This document shows positions 33,960 through 43,512 of a DNA stretch of 64,000 bases, in pieces. The notes below the pieces were generated by a model. The model worked only from the letters and a program-made list of their open reading frames with translations, was not told the origin of the DNA and ran no database searches. Source of the DNA: Acetatifactor muris (GTDB lineage Bacteria > Bacillota > Clostridia > Lachnospirales > Lachnospiraceae). The translations under genes were made by a program, and so were the position numbers. Position 1 is the stretch's first letter. The number at the start of each line of letters is the position of its first letter. Location of the stretch: assembly GCA_023663635.1 (NCBI GenBank), contig JAMPHD010000011.1, positions 17,445 to 81,444 on the forward strand. Reading direction: 5' to 3'.

Positions 33960-35618
33960 ATGACAAGTGGGATATTGTTGGATGCATTGTCGATGGTCGA
34001 GAGCTATCTGACGCAGAACCATAGTCGCAGTGAGCAGAGACTGGTCCGGACACAAATAAAAGAGATGGGAATTGAGATTTCGGAATCCCTAAAACCCATG
34101 GGAACGCCCTCAAAAACCATAGGGCGCCCCGTTTCCTATGAAGAGCTTCAGGATCGGCTCGCCTGTCTGAATGAGAGAGAATCCGGCCGAAAGGACAAGG
34201 GCGTGTACTATACTCCTCAGGATATCGTCCGCTTTATCTTGAGCAACAGTGTGAAAATGGCATGCGGCAAACTGCGTCCGGATACGATCTGCGATTTGGA
34301 CGGGCAGGATATTCCCTACAGACGGTTCTGTCTGAACACAACGATATACGATCCGACCTGTGGAACGGGAGTGTTCCTGCTCGCGGCGTTGGAGATGAAA
34401 TTCGACCTGCTCGACAGACGCCCTGCCAAGCCCGGGCGGGCGACCGTCCACAGGATCGCCGCCACCATTTACGGCAATGATCTCAACGCGGATTCCATCG
34501 CCATCACCGGGCTCAGAATATTGCTCTGCGTGCTGCACAGATACGGCGCGTCCAAGGTGAGGGGACTGGCGGCCTGTCTCGCCGGGAATTTTACCGTCCG
34601 CGACTTTGTGGCCAATCGCCCGGGGGGCGGAGCGGTCTATGATGTGATCGTGGGAAATCCCCCCTATGTGGAGGATTCCAAGAGCGATTCCACGCCCGAG
34701 ACAAAATACGGCAATATCTATGCCAATGTGTTGGAAAACGCGGCTCTGTGTCTGAGACCGGGCGGCGTCATGGGATTCATCGTCCCTCTCTCCTATATCT
34801 CTACCCCCCGGATGCGGGCGATCCGGGACGAACTGTTCGGGCGCGTTCCGGAGCAATATATCTTAAGTTTCTCGGACAGACCGGACTGTCTCTTTTCCTC
34901 CGTACACCAGAAATTGTGCGTGTTGCTCGGCAGGAACCGCGGGAAGAGCGCGCGGATCTTCACCGGCAATTACAGATATTGGTACTGTGAGGAGCGCCCG
35001 GAGCTGTTCCGCTCTCTGGAAGTCGTGAGAAACCGGTTTAAGACGGATCAGTGCATTCCCAAACTGGGAAATCAAACGGACGTGGATATCTATCGGAAAC
35101 TTCTGTCTCACCGCGCTGCTCTGGCGGACCGGATGGGGCAGGGCAGCGGTCCCGCCCTGTATCTGAACATGCGGGCCACCTTTTGGATCAAGGCATTCGG
35201 GCGGGAGCACACCGGAGGGGAGTACCGGACCTTTCGGTGTGAAAATGAGCAGTACAGGAATCTGTGCGTCTGTCTGCTCAATTCCTCCCTGTTCTGGTGG
35301 TATTGGATCTGCGTGTCGGACTGTTGGCATATCACCGGCAAGGAGCTCGGCGGATTTAGAGTCCCCGAGGTCACGGACTTTGAGGAGACCGACAGACTGG
35401 CGGCGGCTCTGGAGGACAGGTTGGAGGCGACCAAAAAGTATGTGGGCACGATACAGACGGAGTATGAGTACAAGCATAAGGACTGCGTGAAGGAGATTCA
35501 CAGGATGGACGACTATATCAACGGTCTATACGGACTGAGCGCGGAGGAGAGCCTTTATATTAAGAATTTTGCGTATCGCTACAGAATAAGCGGAGGTGCC
35601 GATGATGGACGTGATTGA
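33960..35618 (+). CDS. N6-adenine-type DNA methyltransferase
   Basis: A 552-residue class I methyltransferase of the Eco57I/TaqI gamma type. GVYYTP precedes the SAM-binding DPTCGTGVFLL (motif I), and the catalytic NPPY (233-236, motif IV) defines amino-MTases, most often N6-adenine. The C-terminal half (HQKLCVLLG, YWICVSDCWHITG, then an amphipathic helix) is likely the target-recognition region. No nuclease domain is seen, so it is not a fused type IIG enzyme. The start is uncertain: ATG 33960 has only GAGGGGAAG 12 nt upstream. It overlaps the cytosine MTase by 14 nt, so the two are co-expressed. Confidence 0.85.
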   Translation: MTSGILLDALSMVESYLTQNHSRSEQRLVRTQIKEMGIEISESLKPMGTPSKTIGRPVSYEELQDRLACLNERESGRKDKGVYYTPQDIVRFILSNSVKMACGKLRPDTICDLDGQDIPYRRFCLNTTIYDPTCGTGVFLLAALEMKFDLLDRRPAKPGRATVHRIAATIYGNDLNADSIAITGLRILLCVLHRYGASKVRGLAACLAGNFTVRDFVANRPGGGAVYDVIVGNPPYVEDSKSDSTPETKYGNIYANVLENAALCLRPGGVMGFIVPLSYISTPRMRAIRDELFGRVPEQYILSFSDRPDCLFSSVHQKLCVLLGRNRGKSARIFTGNYRYWYCEERPELFRSLEVVRNRFKTDQCIPKLGNQTDVDIYRKLLSHRAALADRMGQGSGPALYLNMRATFWIKAFGREHTGGEYRTFRCENEQYRNLCVCLLNSSLFWWYWICVSDCWHITGKELGGFRVPEVTDFEETDRLAAALEDRLEATKKYVGTIQTEYEYKHKDCVKEIHRMDDYINGLYGLSAEESLYIKNFAYRYRISGGADDGRD

Positions 35619-36699
35619 CCTGTTCGCCGGATGCGGCGGCCTGTCTCTGGGATTTATGCGGGACGGTTGGCGGGTGCGGCGGGCCGTGGAGTTGGATCCC
35701 GTTATCGCGTCCACCTACCGGATGAATCATCCGGAGGTGGATGTGATCGTGGACGACATTCGCAATATAGACCATTCGGGTATATTCCGCGAAGGGGATG
35801 CGGATGTGATCATCGGAGGTCCGCCCTGTCAGGGTTTCTCCATGGCCGGGGCGAGGATCCGGGAGGGCTTTATCGACGACCCGAGAAATTATCTGTTCAA
35901 GCACTATTTCAATGTGGTCAAAACCGTGAGACCCAAGGCGTTCGTGATGGAGAATGTGAAGGGGATCCGGACGATGCAGGGGGGCAAGATCTTTGAGGAG
36001 ATCTTAAGGATCTTCGCGGATCCGGAATTGTTGGACGGAGAGCCCTATGTGCTGTACCCGAGACTGGTGAAGGCCGTGGAGTTCGGGATTCCCCAGAAGA
36101 GAGAGCGCATGATCCTGATCGGAGTGAGGGGTGAGAAGGCGGATCTTGAGACCCTTTGGGAGAGTGTGCGGGAGGAGATCCGGGCGGAGTATCCGCACTA
36201 TTTCGATCCCGTGACGGTGGAGGATGCCATCGGCAATCTGGGAGCGACCACTCAGGATGGCATGATCGCCAATCCGGAGCCTGTGACGGATTATCAGCGG
36301 TATCTGGCGGCACATGCGGATACCATCGCCAATCATACCCGGACGAAACATTCCGCTCTGGCGGTGGACAGGATGCATCGGGTGGCCGGGGGTGAGAATT
36401 TTACGGCGCTCAAGGAGCGGATCAATTCCGTACACAGCGGCGCTTACGGGAGACTGCGCGCGGATGAGCCGGCCCCCACCATCACCACCAGATTTGACAC
36501 GCCGGCGGGCGGAAGATTCATACATCCCACGGAGGATCGGACGCTGTCGCCCAGAGAGGCGGCGCGCATCCAGAGTTTCCCCGATGACTTTGTCTTTTAT
36601 GGCAACAGGACCGCGGTCTGCAGGATGATCGGCAACGCCGTACCGCCCAAGATCTCGTATTTTCTGGCGCGGTTGGTCCGCAGACTGATCGACGGGTGA
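35605..36699 (+). CDS. DNA cytosine-C5 methyltransferase
   Basis: A 364-residue m5C MTase with motif I DLFAGCGGLSLGF, motif IV GGPPCQGFS with catalytic C75, motif VI ENVKG, motif VIII QKRERMILIG and motifs IX-X (RIQSFPDDF, GNAVPP). The target-recognition stretch between VIII and IX is about 110 residues, enough for one specificity. ATG 35605 is chosen because GGAGG (35592-35596) is 8 nt away; ATG 35602 is also possible. It lies between the adenine-type MTase and the McrB-like gene in one transcription unit. Confidence 0.93.
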   Translation: MDVIDLFAGCGGLSLGFMRDGWRVRRAVELDPVIASTYRMNHPEVDVIVDDIRNIDHSGIFREGDADVIIGGPPCQGFSMAGARIREGFIDDPRNYLFKHYFNVVKTVRPKAFVMENVKGIRTMQGGKIFEEILRIFADPELLDGEPYVLYPRLVKAVEFGIPQKRERMILIGVRGEKADLETLWESVREEIRAEYPHYFDPVTVEDAIGNLGATTQDGMIANPEPVTDYQRYLAAHADTIANHTRTKHSALAVDRMHRVAGGENFTALKERINSVHSGAYGRLRADEPAPTITTRFDTPAGGRFIHPTEDRTLSPREAARIQSFPDDFVFYGNRTAVCRMIGNAVPPKISYFLARLVRRLIDG

Positions 36700-36761
36700 C
36701 GGCCGGCCCGCGGGTTGTCGGAGGAATAACGGGAGCGGTTTCATCACATACAGGAGGAAGG

Positions 36762-39626
36762 ATGAACAATATTTTACTGACGGGCGGCCCGGGGACGGGC
36801 AAGACCGTATTTGCCCGCGCGATGGCATTTTATATTTGTGAGAAGGGCCTGGCGCCGGATGATGTGTTTGACCGGGATATCCGGGCGGATCATGAGGATA
36901 TAGAGCGTTTTGCGCAGAGCGACAGGGTGGAATTCATACAGGTTCATGCCTCCATGACCTATGAGGACATCGTGTACGGAATGCAGCCGGATACCGCCGT
37001 GGGATTTAATCTGCGATATGCGGCGAAACGGGTCATGGAGCTGTGCGGGCGGGCGTGCGGCAGCGCGGAGAGATACTGTATTATTCTGGACGACATGGGA
37101 AGAACCGACGCGGGGGCCTTGTTGGGCAATCTGTTATATGGGATGGAATACAGGAATCAGCCCATAGAGATGGCGGACGGCGCGCGGATGATCGTTCCGG
37201 ACAATGTGTGGTTCATACTCACGGAATGCAGCCGTCTGTACGGGACGGGACTCGACTACGCGCTGCGAAGACGGATGGATCATGTCAGGCAGTTGGTGTC
37301 CTCCCGGGAAGTGTTGGAGCAATATTATGGCGGAGCGGGAGCAGCCGTCGCCCCGGGAGCGGAGATGCCGCCCGCAGCAGCCGTCTCAAACGGCATTTTG
37401 GATGTCTATGACCGCGTCAGAACCTTTGTGGAGAGCGGCCTGTCCGGGGATCCGACCGTGGAGACGGAGAACTTTGTCCCGGGGCATGGGATGTTTCTGG
37501 TGGACATCGCGGGGTCGCCCGGCGAGATCCTGCTGCGATTCCAAAGAAAATTTGAGTATCAGATTGCGCCCTATCTGCGGGAGTTACAGCGGAGCGGCAT
37601 CTTGGACGGCGATTTGGAGATATTTCTCTCGGAGATATTAGGGCAGCTCAATGGGGGAATCCGCGCGGAGGAGAACAGGATCGTTAGGATAGAGAAGATC
37701 TTTTATAAGACCGGGCGCGCGGTTACTCCTTTCACGTTGGCGGACTCTCTGGATTATCTGCAAAATACGATCCTGCCCGATCGCTGCAAAGAGCACCGCG
37801 GCATCATGGAGTGCGTTCTGGACGCCATGATCTTAAACGGACTCCTGCCCTATGACATATTGATGGCGGAATTGTTTTTAAACACCAATATAGTGCGCTT
37901 TGCGCATCGGACAAGGCCGGGCCGATATGCCGCTTTCCTCTGCGAGGATACGGAGCATAATGATTTCGGCTATCTGACCTCGGTCTCCAACCACTCGCGC
38001 TCCTATTATTCCTCCAATTCGGTGCGAACCGGGCGGTGGGTTTCCGAGAAGGACGCGCCGGCGTACAAAGTGACGGACAGAGACGGCGTGGCACGGATTT
38101 ATCTGTATCTGAACGCCTTTCGGAATGTGGGATTTGACGTGGGATCCAATGTGATCCACGCGCAGGAGAATACGGCCTCGATCTATGCGGCGGTCTACAG
38201 ACTCATCCACGGATATCTGCGGATCTACGAGGATCATATGTCCCTGATGGCGGGTTTGAGCGCGGATCACGCGGACAGCCTGCGCCTGGCCCGGGCGGAG
38301 AGAGAAACCTTTGAGGACTTGAATCAGGCCGCTCAGAGATTGGGCGGAGCGGAGAACAAATTATGTCATCTGTGCGGGGGCATCCCCGATCTGAAACTTT
38401 TGTGGAATCAAAAGGATGCGGTGATCCCGACGGAAACCGGCGGGACGATGGTGATAAAAGGAGTGGAGAGAATGACGGATTTGAAGGATTATCAGAAGAT
38501 CATGGAGGATATCGGGGTGAGGCAGATGGTGTTTCAGGGGCCTCCCGGAACCTCCAAGACCTTCGAGAGCAAGCGTTTTGTCCTGGCGCAGTTGGAGCCC
38601 GGGGCAGCAGCCCTGGCCAAGGCCATGCCCACGCAGGAGGAGATTTCCGCGGCGTTGGAAAGCTATAAACTGACGGCGGAGGACTATGAGGATCCCGCCG
38701 CGTCCCCCAAGCTTGGGACCGGAGGCTGGGATCTGGTCCAGTTCCATCCCTCTTACGGCTATGAGGACTTCATCAGGGGCATAGAGGTAAAGCCCGTGGG
38801 CGGCGCGCCCACTTACAGCAGCGTGAACAGGATATTGGGCAAACTGGCGGAGTTTGCCGAGATCGCCGAGAAAGCCTCTGCCGGTCCCGCACCGAGATTT
38901 TATCTGATCATCGATGAGATCAACAGGGCGAATCTCGCCACCGTGTTCGGCGAGCTGATCTACGGTTTGGAATATCGGGACAGCAGGGTCTCCACTCCTT
39001 ATTATGTGGAGAGCAAGGTCACCGGGGCTCAGACCAAGGATATTGTCCTTGGCAAAAATCTCTTTCTGATCGGCACGATGAACACTGCAGACAAGTCCAT
39101 TGACGCCATAGACTATGCCATCAGAAGGCGTTTTCTCTTTATCGACAGTCCCGCGGACCGGAAAGTGGTGTTAAACTGCTATCAAAATACGTCCGGCAAG
39201 AGCGATGAGGACTCCATTGAACTGCTCTTGTTTGACGCGGTGGGAGCGCTGTTTGACAATGAAGATTATTTTAACAGGGAGTATCGAAAGAGTGATGTGC
39301 GATTGGGACACACTTATTTTCTCAGGACAGATCCGGCCAATTACGCGGATGCCATGGCGGAGCGATTTATTTTCCAAGTGATCCCCATACTCAGGGAGTA
39401 TGAGAAGGACGGGATACTGGAATCCGTGGAGGATCTGCGGGGCAGGGAACATGATGTGGCCGGGATCACAGCCGAGACGGATCCGGCTGCGCGGGTTCGC
39501 ATGGTGAGCGACAATATCATGTTATACATTCAACATTTCGGAGACGACAACGGCGCGGGTAAAGTGATGGACAACGCGTACATTGCGGGGTTCCTGTCAG
39601 ATCTGGGCGCGGGCTTGGGATATTAG
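36762..39626 (+). CDS. mcrB: McrB-like restriction NTPase with two AAA domains
   Basis: A 954-residue protein with two McrB-type AAA modules. The second is canonical: GPPGTSKT (593-600), HPSYGYEDFIRG, LIIDEINRANLATVFGELI, and the GTP-selecting MNTAD (773-777) with a following YAIRRRF. The first is related but decayed: GGPGTGKT (8-15), HASMTYEDIVYG, CIILDDMGRTDAGALLGNLL (Asp replaces the Walker B Glu), and LTECSRL where NTAD should be, yet still YALRRRM. Between them lie about 350 residues of unknown fold. It should form the ring that drives the McrC nuclease, with only the second module likely to hydrolyse GTP. AGGAGGAAGG precedes ATG 36762. Confidence 0.88.
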   Translation: MNNILLTGGPGTGKTVFARAMAFYICEKGLAPDDVFDRDIRADHEDIERFAQSDRVEFIQVHASMTYEDIVYGMQPDTAVGFNLRYAAKRVMELCGRACGSAERYCIILDDMGRTDAGALLGNLLYGMEYRNQPIEMADGARMIVPDNVWFILTECSRLYGTGLDYALRRRMDHVRQLVSSREVLEQYYGGAGAAVAPGAEMPPAAAVSNGILDVYDRVRTFVESGLSGDPTVETENFVPGHGMFLVDIAGSPGEILLRFQRKFEYQIAPYLRELQRSGILDGDLEIFLSEILGQLNGGIRAEENRIVRIEKIFYKTGRAVTPFTLADSLDYLQNTILPDRCKEHRGIMECVLDAMILNGLLPYDILMAELFLNTNIVRFAHRTRPGRYAAFLCEDTEHNDFGYLTSVSNHSRSYYSSNSVRTGRWVSEKDAPAYKVTDRDGVARIYLYLNAFRNVGFDVGSNVIHAQENTASIYAAVYRLIHGYLRIYEDHMSLMAGLSADHADSLRLARAERETFEDLNQAAQRLGGAENKLCHLCGGIPDLKLLWNQKDAVIPTETGGTMVIKGVERMTDLKDYQKIMEDIGVRQMVFQGPPGTSKTFESKRFVLAQLEPGAAALAKAMPTQEEISAALESYKLTAEDYEDPAASPKLGTGGWDLVQFHPSYGYEDFIRGIEVKPVGGAPTYSSVNRILGKLAEFAEIAEKASAGPAPRFYLIIDEINRANLATVFGELIYGLEYRDSRVSTPYYVESKVTGAQTKDIVLGKNLFLIGTMNTADKSIDAIDYAIRRRFLFIDSPADRKVVLNCYQNTSGKSDEDSIELLLFDAVGALFDNEDYFNREYRKSDVRLGHTYFLRTDPANYADAMAERFIFQVIPILREYEKDGILESVEDLRGREHDVAGITAETDPAARVRMVSDNIMLYIQHFGDDNGAGKVMDNAYIAGFLSDLGAGLGY

Positions 39627-39636
39627 GGATGGACAT

Positions 39637-40956
39637 ATGGCGGACAAAATACGACTCAGAGAAGAGAAGGTCTGGACGTCCTTGGGTGGAGAGGATTCCT
39701 TTTGGGAGGGGCTTGATCTTAGGGCGGCGGAGGATAATTTTGGCATTCACGTGTATGACGGGAAACTATATACGAGCGGCATGGCGGGCGTGGGGCGGCT
39801 GTATGACAGAAAACACCGGCCTCTTCGCAGCGACGGGCGGGATCATGTCCTGGTGGTGCGGCCCGGGTACGGGGTGGACCCTTGGACGATGTTGGAGAAG
39901 GTCATGGCGGACGAAGAGTACGGGGATTATGTGCGGGAATTGAAGGCGCGGCACAAATTCCTCTACCGCGTTTTTTATGACAGACCGTTGATCCGACTGG
40001 ATCGCGATGAGGAGGACGGGGGAGATATCCTCTGTGCGCTCAGTTTTATCCATGCCTGTTATGAATTGTGCCAAAAGGGAGTCCGCAAGACGCTGTTTTA
40101 CCGGGAGGAAAACTGTAACGCCAAGATACGGGGCAGGGTCGATGTGCGGAACAATATCCGTCTCAACGCGGCCCACGGCAGGAATGACCGGTTTTACTGC
40201 AAATATATTGACTTTAGCGCGGACAATGTGGAGAATAGGATACTGAAGGCCGCCCTGATCCGGTGTGGACGGATCATCGACCGCAAGTTTGAGACGGGGG
40301 CGGAGATCGTGCGCAGGATGCGGTTCTGCCTGTATGCCCTGAGAAATGTCAGGACCGTGCGGATCACGGGAAGAGATTTCGGACATATGTCCGCAGGCGG
40401 CCTTTACACCTATTACAAGCCGCTCCTGCAGCAGGCGAAATGTATTCTGCGGGAACAGTATCATTCCTACAGGACCGCCGACGGCAGAACGGCGGACCGG
40501 AGCGTGTATACGATTCCCTATTGGATCAACATGGAGACGGTATTTGAGTTCTACGCCAGGACCATGTTGAAGACGATGCTGCCGGAGGATTGTGTCATGG
40601 ATCCCTACATCAAAAGAATCTATACGGAGAGCGGTGTGACGGATGACAGGGATACCCTGAGCGGGGTTCACCTCATATCCTACTGCATCCCGGATATCAT
40701 CATAAGAGACAGGAGGACAGGACGGGCTGTGGCCGTGTGTGACGTAAAGTACAAAGACCACACAGAGCCGGACCGCGGGGACAGCCATCAGCTCCTCTCT
40801 TATGCGCTCCTGACCGGGGCAGACCGCTGCGGCTTTATTTTCCCGGGTGCCGGGACAGGGTTGAAGGAACTGCGCTCATCGGGATATTTGGACATCGGGG
40901 CGCAGGATAGGAAACTGCAATATTTTGAATTGCTCTTGGGGACGGGAGACGAGTAA
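39637..40956 (+). CDS. mcrC: McrC-like restriction endonuclease subunit
   Basis: A 440-residue McrC protein. The N-terminal half is the family adaptor region; the C-terminal nuclease shows PD (352-353) and D369-V-K371 (AVCDVKYK), a PD-(D/E)xK active site with the second acid as Asp. It binds McrB rings and cuts DNA when they translocate. Start ATG 39637 lies 11 nt after the mcrB stop with only a weak site (GGGATGG), so translation is probably coupled. Together with the two MTases upstream it forms a complete restriction-modification island. Confidence 0.88.
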   Translation: MADKIRLREEKVWTSLGGEDSFWEGLDLRAAEDNFGIHVYDGKLYTSGMAGVGRLYDRKHRPLRSDGRDHVLVVRPGYGVDPWTMLEKVMADEEYGDYVRELKARHKFLYRVFYDRPLIRLDRDEEDGGDILCALSFIHACYELCQKGVRKTLFYREENCNAKIRGRVDVRNNIRLNAAHGRNDRFYCKYIDFSADNVENRILKAALIRCGRIIDRKFETGAEIVRRMRFCLYALRNVRTVRITGRDFGHMSAGGLYTYYKPLLQQAKCILREQYHSYRTADGRTADRSVYTIPYWINMETVFEFYARTMLKTMLPEDCVMDPYIKRIYTESGVTDDRDTLSGVHLISYCIPDIIIRDRRTGRAVAVCDVKYKDHTEPDRGDSHQLLSYALLTGADRCGFIFPGAGTGLKELRSSGYLDIGAQDRKLQYFELLLGTGDE

Positions 40957-40989
40957 CATAGAGACCCAAAGGACACAGGAGGCACAGAG

Positions 40990-41745
40990 ATGATTTACAT
41001 AACCGGCGATTGCCATCGGGATTTTCAGCGGTTTAACACAAGTATTTTCCCCGAGCAGAAGGAGATGACCAAGGAGGATCACGTCGTGATCTGTGGGGAT
41101 TTCGGAGGCGTATGGGACAAGGGCGGCGAGAGCAGAGAGGAGACCATGCTGTTGGATTGGCTGGACTGCAAATCCTTTACCACGCTGTTCGTGGACGGCA
41201 ATCACGAGAATTTTGACAGACTCTGCGCCTGGCCCGTGGAGGAGTGGCATGGCGGAAAGGTGCATATGATCCGGCCCTCCGTGATCCATCTGATGCGCGG
41301 ACAGGTCTATGAGATCGAGGGGAGAAAGTTCTTTACTTTCGGAGGAGCGTCCAGCCATGATATCTCCGGGGGGATCCTGGAGTTGGACGATCCGGATTAC
41401 AAGAGAAAGAAAAAGGCCTTGGACAGGGGGACGGAGCCCTATCGTATCAATCATCTGAGTTGGTGGAAACAGGAGATGCCCTCCGAGGAGGAGATGGAGG
41501 AGGGACGCAGAAATCTGGCGGCGCATGGCAACCGGGTGGACTTCGTGGTGACGCACTGCTGCGCTTCCTCCACACAGGCGCTGCTCAGTCATGGCGCGTA
41601 CAAGCCGGATATGCTGACCGCATATCTGGAAGAGCTGCGGCAGAAACTTCGGTTTCAAAAGTGGTTCTTCGGACATTATCATGACAATAAGAACGTGAAC
41701 GCGGAAGAAATCCTGTTGTATGAGCAGATCATCCGGATCACATGA
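40990..41745 (+). CDS. Calcineurin-like metallophosphoesterase
   Basis: A 251-residue soluble phosphoesterase with the metal-binding motifs GDCHRDF (GDxH), GDFGG, GNHENFD and a C-terminal FGHYH. The family includes phosphatases for proteins, nucleotides and cyclic nucleotides; the substrate cannot be read here. It lies 33 nt after mcrC with a GGAGG site, so it may be co-transcribed with the restriction genes. Such a gene is not a known part of McrBC systems, and it may simply be a passenger. Confidence 0.88.
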   Translation: MIYITGDCHRDFQRFNTSIFPEQKEMTKEDHVVICGDFGGVWDKGGESREETMLLDWLDCKSFTTLFVDGNHENFDRLCAWPVEEWHGGKVHMIRPSVIHLMRGQVYEIEGRKFFTFGGASSHDISGGILELDDPDYKRKKKALDRGTEPYRINHLSWWKQEMPSEEEMEEGRRNLAAHGNRVDFVVTHCCASSTQALLSHGAYKPDMLTAYLEELRQKLRFQKWFFGHYHDNKNVNAEEILLYEQIIRIT

Positions 41746-41798
41746 GCGGATGCGGGCGGAATCCTATGCGGTGATACGGGCGCGAATCCCGCGCAGGG

Positions 41799-41827
41799 TT
41801 GCCTTTCTGCGTCCGACATGTTATAAT
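41799..41827 (+). promoter_or_regulatory. Promoter of the CxxC membrane protein gene
   Basis: TTGCCT (41799-41804), 17 bp, TATAAT (41822-41827). A GC-rich inverted repeat (CCCGC and GCGGG) lies between it and ATG 41937. Confidence 0.45.
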
Positions 41828-41936
41828 GATTTCGTTTGAGATATGAGGCAGGCAGAATGACCACATGGGTCGTCAGCCCGCCGCATGGGACGATAACCGC
41901 CCGCAGGGCGGGAATTTGACGAAAGGGTAAGGGAAA

Positions 41937-42923
41937 ATGAGTAAACACACGGATAATTATGCGGCGGTGGCTCCCGCGGTAGGTCTTCGCTATGACACGG
42001 TCAACAATGTGATGTATGGTCAAAAGGACGGCTATGACATCGTGGTCTACGCGGAGGATAAGGCGCATCCCTATATGCTGACCATACATATCGCGGCCAG
42101 GAACATGCAGGGCGCGAACCTCACCAAGGAGCAGCTGCACGAGATGGCGCAGAGCGCGAAACCTTTGGGCGTCTGCGCGCAGGACGGCAACAATATCATC
42201 GTGAAACTGCCCGCCGCAATGGGCAAGAATATCAAGCAGGAGAAATTGCAGGCAAGCGTGGCGGAAGGGCTGAACGCAGTGATCGTATTTCTCCGCTCCA
42301 ATGGCTTTGTCCCCTGCTGCAGCATCTGCGGAAAAGGGGATGTGGAGGTCTCAGCGCACCTGGCGGGAGGAGGTTTCCATCATCTCTGCGCGGATTGCGA
42401 GACATCCATGCGGGGACGGATCGCCTCGATGAAACAGGAGAAAAAGGAGAATGTGATCGGCGGCATTGTGGGTGCCCTGTTGGGCTCTCTTGTGGGCGTT
42501 CTCAGCATCGTGCTGCTGAGCCAGCTCGGGTATGTGGCGGCATTGTCAGGCGTCGTCATGGCCCTGGGAGTGCTGAAAGGCTATGAACTGTTGGGCGGCA
42601 GATTGTCCAAGAAAGGCATTGTCATCTGCGTGATCGTCATGCTGCTCATGACTTATGTGGGAGACAGAGCGGATTGGGCCATCAGGCTTTTTGGAGAGGG
42701 CGGCGGCGCCGACGCGGGTCTCACCATCTTTGAGTGTTACAGAATGGTGTCCGTGGCGCTTGAACTGGAGATGATCCCGATGGCGGGTTATATCTTCAAC
42801 CTTGTACTGCTCTATGTGTTCCTGCTGTTGGGCGCGGTTCCCACCATCCGCAACAAGGTCACGGAGAAGAATGATTCGGTCCGAATGGTAAAGGTGGGTT
42901 CCGCCGATACCATGGGTATATGA
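41937..42923 (+). CDS. Membrane protein with N-terminal soluble domain and CxxC pairs
   Basis: 328 residues; no family is recognised. The first 120 residues are soluble and mixed alpha/beta. A zinc-ribbon-like element follows (CCSICGKG, then CADCE, about 122-150). Four hydrophobic segments lie at about 172-200, 200-218, 226-243 and 280-303. AAGGG-type purines precede ATG 41937. The stop is one base before the start of the following EamA-type gene, so the two probably share a transcript. A tetracysteine domain before membrane helices suggests a regulatory or sensor role, but that is a guess. Confidence 0.75.
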   Translation: MSKHTDNYAAVAPAVGLRYDTVNNVMYGQKDGYDIVVYAEDKAHPYMLTIHIAARNMQGANLTKEQLHEMAQSAKPLGVCAQDGNNIIVKLPAAMGKNIKQEKLQASVAEGLNAVIVFLRSNGFVPCCSICGKGDVEVSAHLAGGGFHHLCADCETSMRGRIASMKQEKKENVIGGIVGALLGSLVGVLSIVLLSQLGYVAALSGVVMALGVLKGYELLGGRLSKKGIVICVIVMLLMTYVGDRADWAIRLFGEGGGADAGLTIFECYRMVSVALELEMIPMAGYIFNLVLLYVFLLLGAVPTIRNKVTEKNDSVRMVKVGSADTMGI

Positions 42924-42924
42924 T

Positions 42925-43338
42925 ATGTGGATCGCGCTTGCCGTATTGTCGGCGCTCTTTGCGGCGCTCACATCCATATTGGCCAAGGTTGGCATAGACG
43001 GGGTAAACTCCAATCTCGCGACGGCGATCAGAACGGTCGTGGTGGTAGTGATGGCATGGGGAATGGTATTTCTGACCCACGCGCAGACCGGGATCGCGCA
43101 GATCAGCCACAAAAGCTGGGTTTTTCTCATCTGTTCGGGACTGGCTACAGGCGCGTCATGGCTGTGTTACTACAAGGCGCTGCAGATGGGAACTGTCTCC
43201 AAGGTGGCGGCGATCGATAAGATGAGCGTTGTGCTCACTTTCATTTTGGCCTTTGTGTTTCTGCGCGAGGAGCTGACGGCCAAATCACTCATAGGCTGTA
43301 TCCTTATCGGGATCGGCACTTTGGTGATGGTTTTGTGA
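42925..43338 (+). CDS. EamA-type small membrane transporter
   Basis: A 137-residue protein with four or five membrane helices and the EamA/DMT features (SALFAALTSILAKVGIDGVNS, YYKALQMGTVSKVAAIDKMS, FLREELTAKSLIGCILIGIG). It is a single EamA half, so it is expected to dimerise like other short DMT proteins. The substrate is unknown; drug/metabolite exporters and metal or sugar transporters are in this superfamily. It lies immediately downstream of the CxxC membrane protein and before a terminator. Confidence 0.85.
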   Translation: MWIALAVLSALFAALTSILAKVGIDGVNSNLATAIRTVVVVVMAWGMVFLTHAQTGIAQISHKSWVFLICSGLATGASWLCYYKALQMGTVSKVAAIDKMSVVLTFILAFVFLREELTAKSLIGCILIGIGTLVMVL

Positions 43339-43365
43339 TTTAGAAGAGAATAGGAAATGAAGACA

Positions 43366-43410
43366 GGCAGAGGGGCAATTCTCCGGAGGGGAGAACTGCT
43401 CTTCCTTTTT
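43366..43410 (+). terminator. Rho-independent terminator before pstS
   Basis: AGGGGCAATTCTCC pairs with GGAGAACTGCTCTT (some G-T pairs) and is followed by CCTTTTT. Confidence 0.7.
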
Positions 43411-43417
43411 GTGTGAA

Positions 43418-43457
43418 TTTACATGGATTTTACAAAAGTTGTGTTTTGGATTTTACA
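43418..43457 (+). promoter_or_regulatory. PhoP-box-like direct repeats upstream of pstS
   Basis: TTTACA occurs at 43418-43423, 43429-43434 and 43452-43457, in steps of 11 and 23 bp. Firmicute PhoP binds TT(A/T)ACA-type hexamers repeated every 11 bp or so. The location before pst, and a PhoP gene in the same cluster, support the call. TAGGAT near 43481 could be the -10. Confidence 0.6.
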
Positions 43458-43512
43458 GGCATCCTTTATTCTGATAAGCGTAGGATAAAACATCTGAAAA
43501 GGAGAGAGTATT

